DNA of 64,000 nucleotides from Carya illinoinensis (Eukaryota > Streptophyta > Magnoliopsida > Fagales > Juglandaceae): the NCBI RefSeq assembly GCF_018687715.1, contig NC_056762.1, positions 37,652,864 to 37,716,863 on the forward strand, in the 5' to 3' direction. Position 1 is the first letter of the stretch, and every line of letters starts with the position of its first letter. The notes beneath the pieces were generated by a model. The model worked only from the letters and a program-made list of their open reading frames with translations. It did no database searches and was not told where the DNA came from. The translations under genes were made by a program, and so were the position numbers. This document shows, one piece after another, positions 59,901-64,000 of this stretch.

Positions 59901-62900
59901 AGGGGTGAAAACCGACCCATTCGGCGCCAGTTTTGCTCAACCCATTCGGCGCAGTTTTTTAGCAAAACTGGCGCCGACCGACTAGAGGGAAAACAGTGGA
60001 GCAACCAACCATAACCAGTTGATGGGGAGGAGAAAAATCGGCTGTATCGACTCCGGTGGTTCACGATCGGTTCTCAGTTCCCCCTAGCAGCGATGGTCAT
60101 TTGAGAGAGAGAGAGAGAGAGATCAGCAAAATGGCAAAGAAGAAGGGAAGGTAGAAGACAACGTATTATCCAAACGACCAAATGGCGCTGTTCTACTTAT
60201 TTGTTTTTCGTACCTTATAAATAAAATGATGTCGTTTGGTTAAACCAAAGTGTCGTTTAATTTGTGTTTAAAACACAAATATAGGAGTAAAACGATGTTG
60301 TTCCACTTAAACTTAAGTGGAACGGTGTCATTTCAAATTGGTATAATTCTTTTAAAAAATAATAATGTATTATTGCATTAGCCAGTTCAGCGGTTTGAGC
60401 CGACCTGAAACTGTGACTGAATCGACAACAGTCGATTTTGTTAAAACGCTGCCACCCGCCAACCGATTCCCTACCGGTTTCAGCCAATTCCACTCTCCGG
60501 CGGTCAATCTATGGCAGTCACGGCCGGTTCCACGGTTTTTTGTACACCCCTAGATTTTATAAGTTTGGGCCATAGGCCCAAGTTTATTAGGGCTAGAAGG
60601 AAGATTATTTTATTGGGCCCATTAGCTCATATATATATAAGGATCTAGTGTCGAGGAGATATGATTGGTTATGAATTTATGGACCTCGATTCAAAATGGA
60701 TTCAGCCCATTAGGTCTATATATGGATGGATAAGACCAAGTATTTTCTAGCCAAAGCCCATTTGATTTTTTGCTGTTAAATTCGTGATAATTGGAAACCA
60801 GCCCTTTTTGGATAAGTTAGAACTGCATTAGGTGCCAAGAAACCCTCTAAATGAAGGCTATCTCCACTTAGGTTATTGCAGAAGAATTCTTGCACCAATA
60901 GGTGTCAGTTACAGCCTGCTAGAAGTACAAGCTGCAAATACCAATCAGCCTTGTTTTCTTGAGGTCCATCCTAGTTTTTGGTTATAACTGCTGCAAAGAC
61001 ATCCTAGGAAAGTTGCTGCAATTCCAGGAGATTTAAAAACTAGCCTCACCTTATCAAGTCCAACCCTTTTTCAGCAACTTCAAGAAGGTGATTATTGATG
61101 CATTTGTTATCAATAGAAGCAAAGGGGTAAGTAGCATGATCGTAATCTCACATGCATGGTAAATGATGTTTTTAAAGTATTATGAGTGTATGGCTCTTTA
61201 GTGAAAGCTCCTTTTTATGTCCCAATTTATGATGAAATAGATTTTCAATGTCATGTTATTATGTGTTTTACATGCCTCGTGGTAAGAAAGATAAAAGACA
61301 AGTTATGAAAGAAGCTTTAAGAATGACCATAAGAGATGCATGGTTCCAATGCAATTATAGGTGGATGTGCAAGTCACGGACCTAAGGATGGTCCACCATA
61401 GTATTTTATAACAAGTTAAGAGGTTCTCCCTATGGCCACAGGCACTAGAACCAGTGCACAACCCTGCACACAGAGGTTACGGGGTGCTGGCCATTAAAGA
61501 AAGGGAAATACAAGTTTAATGAGTTATGCATAGAAGTTTTACAATATGACATACGACATCAAGTCACTTCAGTTTGTGGGTTTACTTTTGTGGAATCTCT
61601 TGTGACTAAAGCATTTTCTCTTTGGGAAAAGAGAAGTGAGCTAGACAGCTGATGAAAGAAGCAAAACATAAGTCGCATATGCACTCATACTCCAAAAGAA
61701 CTAATTAAGTTTAGAATTGAAACTCCTTAGAATCATCATGGGCCTAGTTCTACTAATTTGGGACTTGACAATATAAGTGTCCCACCCAAGATGCGGCTTA
61801 ACTATAATATGGGGCATTAGATTCCCGAAAAAATCCTAAAATGAAACTATTTGTTATGATAATTCCATCATTTGGTTGCCAAGAAAAATTGTAATAAGCC
61901 TTTTTTCTACTTAATATTACACTAACAAGAAGCCCCCAAACAATATGCAGCTATTTTTCACTTTGAAACCAAAATAACAATAAACAATCATTGGAAGACT
62001 CTTTTTCATTTATTTTTACAAGTTTCCCATCCAACATTCAGATTATAGAAAGACTATTGATGAAACATAGAGAGAAAAGCAAAAATATAAATCTTATTTC
62101 CAATTCTAACCAAACCAAAAAAAAATGATGGAAAATTTTAGAATTAATAACTCCCAAATTTCCAGAACACACAGAATCAGAAAGAAGTTTTAGAACTGGG
62201 GTCCCCACCCATCCCATGTCCCATGCAGGCTGCAGGGCATCTGCCTACATGGTGAAACCATGTGGGGGTGGCACCCAGGCTGGGCCACGCCCGCCCAGGG
62301 TTTACCCCATCCCACCCACACACACATACATATATACATATATATATTAAAAATCTGTTTATAATGAAGCAACGTCATTTTGGAGCGTTGTTTCATTACA
62401 GGGTTACAAAACCCTACCTCTACGTATATAAATATGATATTTTCTGTCTCCTCTCATTTCTCTCATTCGACTCCCAGTCCAAGCCACCTCCCTTCCCCCT
62501 AGCCACAGCCCACGGCCACCATACTCTGTGGTGGCTGCAACTGTGTGTGACACAAGAGTCCATGACACGATGGCGGGTCTTCAAGTTTTATGACTGGCGC
62601 CACGACCATGTGCCCACAAATCTCTGAAGATCTGTGCACAGATCTGTATGACCCATGATTGCAGCCGTGGCCCATGGGTCTGTTGTTTGATTTGTTCAAT
62701 TAGGTTTTTTGTTCGAGTTTTTGATTATTTCTGATCTGTAAGACTAATTTTGTTTGGTTGTAAGTTTAGTTATTGGTTTTTGTTTGGATTTCTAAGATCT
62801 ATAATGTTTTCATTGTTTTGTGCGATTTTGTTGGAATTTCTGTAAGATCGGTAAGGATTTGTAAGTTTGTTTGAGTTTTGGAATTTTGTATTTGTATTTG

Positions 62901-63936
62901 TAAGATGGGGTGGCTGCCGGACTGGGGGGCCAATCTGCCCCCTGGCATCCAGACGGGGGCACCCTGTCCATGCGGGGCGGGTGTGGTGGAGAGGCACCCC
63001 CTCCCTGGCCCTCCATAAGGTAACTCAATAGTTAAGTGGGGGAAAAAAGAAGTACAAACACCAAACTATACCATTCCCAGCGCAAAAACTTCACGTCCAA
63101 CAATTTCTAGTAAAACTATTTGGCCAACATCTCACTTTCCCGAAAAGCAAAGGAACATCTAATAGAACTCGAAATTTCACTCCGGTTCCTTTACGTTAAT
63201 TTTCTTGGCTACGAAATGGAAAATAAAGAAGAAAAGAAGTACCGAAGCGTGGCTGCGCATGTGCGTTTGCGTGAGTGAGAAATAAATAAAACCCCTAAAA
63301 ATAAAAGCAAGCCTAATTGCCCAACCCCAATCTTTAATCAGAAGGTAAATCAATGTGTGATAATTCAATTGATCAAATCTTGATTCTCAATACAGAATAT
63401 TCCGCAAGAAACCACAAAGTATCATAAATTAATTGCATTTGAATATCCAATTATTCATTGCCTTTCACGTTTGATCGCTCTGAAATCGCAGGAAAACAGA
63501 AGGAAAATCCAAATCCAAAAATTCCATTTCCGACACCGCCTAACTACCGGAAGCAGGCCATTTCCCATTGATTGTCACGAAATTCTCCGCTTACTCGAAA
63601 CCGAAACAAAAAATATAATCTGAAACTCCTCCTCCCGTTTCACGGGAACCAAACCAACCGAAGAAATAAAACGAGAAAAGACGAAAAGAAAGAACCCTAG
63701 AGAAGTCAGAAAAGAAAAGAAAAGAAAAGAAAACATATTATACATGTATATGTCTAGAGAGAGAGAGAGAGAGATGAATTACAGATGGCAAGAAGCGGGC
63801 AGGGGCCATTGTCGTTTTGAAGAACGATAGGGGTGGTGCGTCCCAAGAATTGAATGAGCTTTGTCTTGTGAACGCAGTCCTTCACTTGCTGTTCCAGCCG
63901 CTGCTGTTCTTCGGATGATGGAGAAGCCGACGCCAT
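50974..63936 (-). CDS. MINDY-type deubiquitinase (FAM63 family)
   Basis: Twelve exons: 63936-63783, 59426-59308, 59223-59117, 59014-58927, 58203-57162, 57034-56980, 56867-56786, 56601-56521, 55919-55815, 55735-55686, 55277-55160 and 51063-50974. All are GT-AG in consistent phase, 2091 nt, 696 residues. Start MASASPSSEEQQ; an ATG-less open frame extends upstream but is leader. The catalytic region holds the Gln-Cys site QNDNGPCPLLAICN (about 40-53) and the His site LYHGWIVDPQ (about 145-155). A large low-complexity insert fills exon 5, then the fold resumes (ELIQNFLKNN, RELCVFFRNNHFSTMFK, LYLLATDQGY, DTLFMTGNFKEF). A Gln-rich helix QLAIALQQQEFEQQ resembles the ubiquitin-interacting C-terminal motif. 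The end KENKCTVM fits a CaaX prenylation box, suggesting membrane attachment. MINDY enzymes trim long K48-linked ubiquitin chains. Introns 1 (4.4 kb) and 11 (4.1 kb) are swollen by transposons, but every exon is intact. Confidence 0.95.
53151..53172 (+). mobile_element. Tail-only LINE-like insertion
   Basis: AAACCCTAAATCACAGG occurs at 53134-53150 and again right after an A run, ending 53187. Between them is only TCTTACTTAT plus about 12 A, the same ending (ACTTAT-A) as the LINE at 53610-55012. Confidence 0.65.
53610..55012 (+). mobile_element. Non-LTR retrotransposon (LINE) remnant, most of ORF2 missing
   Basis: It ends in ATTTTTACTTATA and an A run of about 23, preceded by the phrase CTCTTGTATACATCCAACGT, typical of plant L1 3' ends. 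CTAATTTAA at 53599-53607 recurs at 55013-55021 as target duplication. Open frames at 53760-54029 and 54026-54523 (proline- and serine-rich, e.g. PMAPPPMTEGTSSS) look like ORF1 remnants. No endonuclease or reverse transcriptase motifs are present. It lies in MINDY intron 11, antisense to the gene. Confidence 0.68.
55022..55107 (+). mobile_element. Second, 86-bp LINE 3' tail in the same target site
   Basis: It reads TTGTATATGTTCCATGTACT and AATAAAGAATTTATG, then A run, and is flanked by CTAATTTAA at 55013-55021 and 55108-55116. It is a 5'-truncated relative of the preceding LINE, 52 bases from MINDY exon 11. Confidence 0.7.
59564..59890 (-). mobile_element. LINE 3' end, antisense to window
   Basis: On the minus strand it runs from a segment whose conceptual end reads FFFQTLFWWASVIV and DFLEFIPSS, through CTTCCTGTGTACTTGGGCTT and AATAAAATTTTATTG, to an A run (plus-strand T run 59564-59571). 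This is consistent with the end of a LINE ORF2 and its 3' UTR. It is split by a plus-strand LINE tail at 59618-59688. Confidence 0.6.
59618..59688 (+). mobile_element. 71-bp LINE tail nested inside another LINE
   Basis: It contains ACTTGTGTACTTGGGCTATA, then AATAAAATATTTCTTG and an A run. The flanks AAGTAAATAAGGGAAGCCCA (59598-59617) and AAGTAAATAGGCGAAGCCCA (59689-59708) form a 20-bp duplication with two differences. Confidence 0.7.
59900..60552. mobile_element. Non-autonomous hAT element in MINDY intron 1
   Basis: Left end TAGGGGTGAAAACCGACC and right end (reverse complement) TAGGGGTGTACAAAAAACCG are hAT-type inverted termini like those of the 19787-24534 element. Flanks are TGATTTAT and GATTTTAT, an 8-bp duplication with one T missing. 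It is 653 bases, without transposase, and lies next to the LINE remnant. Confidence 0.82.
60561..63782. other. Remainder of MINDY intron 1
   Basis: Non-coding. 60570-61510 has GGCCCA-rich, LTR-like sequence (e.g. GTTTATTAGGGCTAGA) without definable ends. 62190-63020 is a GC-rich block with loosely inverted ends (GCACCCAGGCTGGGCC on the left, GGGGGCACCCTG on the right) that may be an old element. A GA run at 63756-63775 lies just inside the exon 1 donor. Confidence 0.45.
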
Positions 63937-64000
63937 TTCCGCGAGTGTTTTTTTAGCTACAGAGTCGTTCAAGAACTTCCAGTTCACGCTCTCGGTTCCT

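Overview
The window is nuclear DNA of a flowering plant, most likely a woody dicot: AT-rich, intron-containing genes, plant-specific families and dense retrotransposon, hAT, SINE, LINE and MITE insertions. One MITE family at 36.9 kb and 48.1 kb resembles repeats I associate with Fagales/Juglandaceae, but that comes from memory and is only a weak pointer.

Five host genes are visible. (1) 48-503, minus: first exon of a UDP-rhamnose synthase epimerase/reductase (NRS/ER, UER1-like), cut by the window edge. (2) 3322-13259, minus: a ten-exon beta/gamma-type phospholipase D. Every splice site is readable, but there is a one-base frameshift in the C2 domain and an early TAG in the last exon, so the copy looks broken. 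(3) 25001-27028, plus: an intronless L-type lectin receptor-like protein whose kinase domain lacks the catalytic HRD and DFG residues. (4) 40892-44714, minus: a five-exon class II KNOX homeobox gene, KNAT7-like, 300 aa. (5) 50974-63936, minus: a twelve-exon MINDY-type deubiquitinase of 696 aa ending in a CaaX-like CTVM.

Mobile DNA fills most of the rest. A 3.8-kb copia element with no differences seen between its LTRs and a GCAGC target duplication sits in the last PLD intron. It has lost protease and integrase through an in-frame Gag-to-RT fusion. At 15.8-19.8 kb a 3.3-kb solo LTR (duplication GATGT) lies inside an older 650-bp solo LTR (duplication CTAAT). Only 21 bases further on is a 4.7-kb hAT transposon (duplication GATACACC) with an apparently intact transposase. 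A GC-rich 2-kb LTR-like block at 27.8-29.8 kb lies inside a degenerate inverted-repeat element. At 31.2-36.3 kb is a 5.2-kb Ty3/gypsy element (duplication AATAT) with one intact Gag-Pol frame that runs into its own 3' LTR. A tRNA-derived SINE with a perfect 18-bp duplication lies downstream of KNAT7. The two largest MINDY introns hold LINE 3' ends (two in the same target, and one nested in antisense inside another) and a small hAT derivative.

No CRISPR array, rRNA or stand-alone tRNA gene was seen, and there is no obvious new multigene system. The most unusual items are the Gag-RT fusion copia, the nested solo LTRs, the pseudokinase receptor and the very short tail-only insertions.
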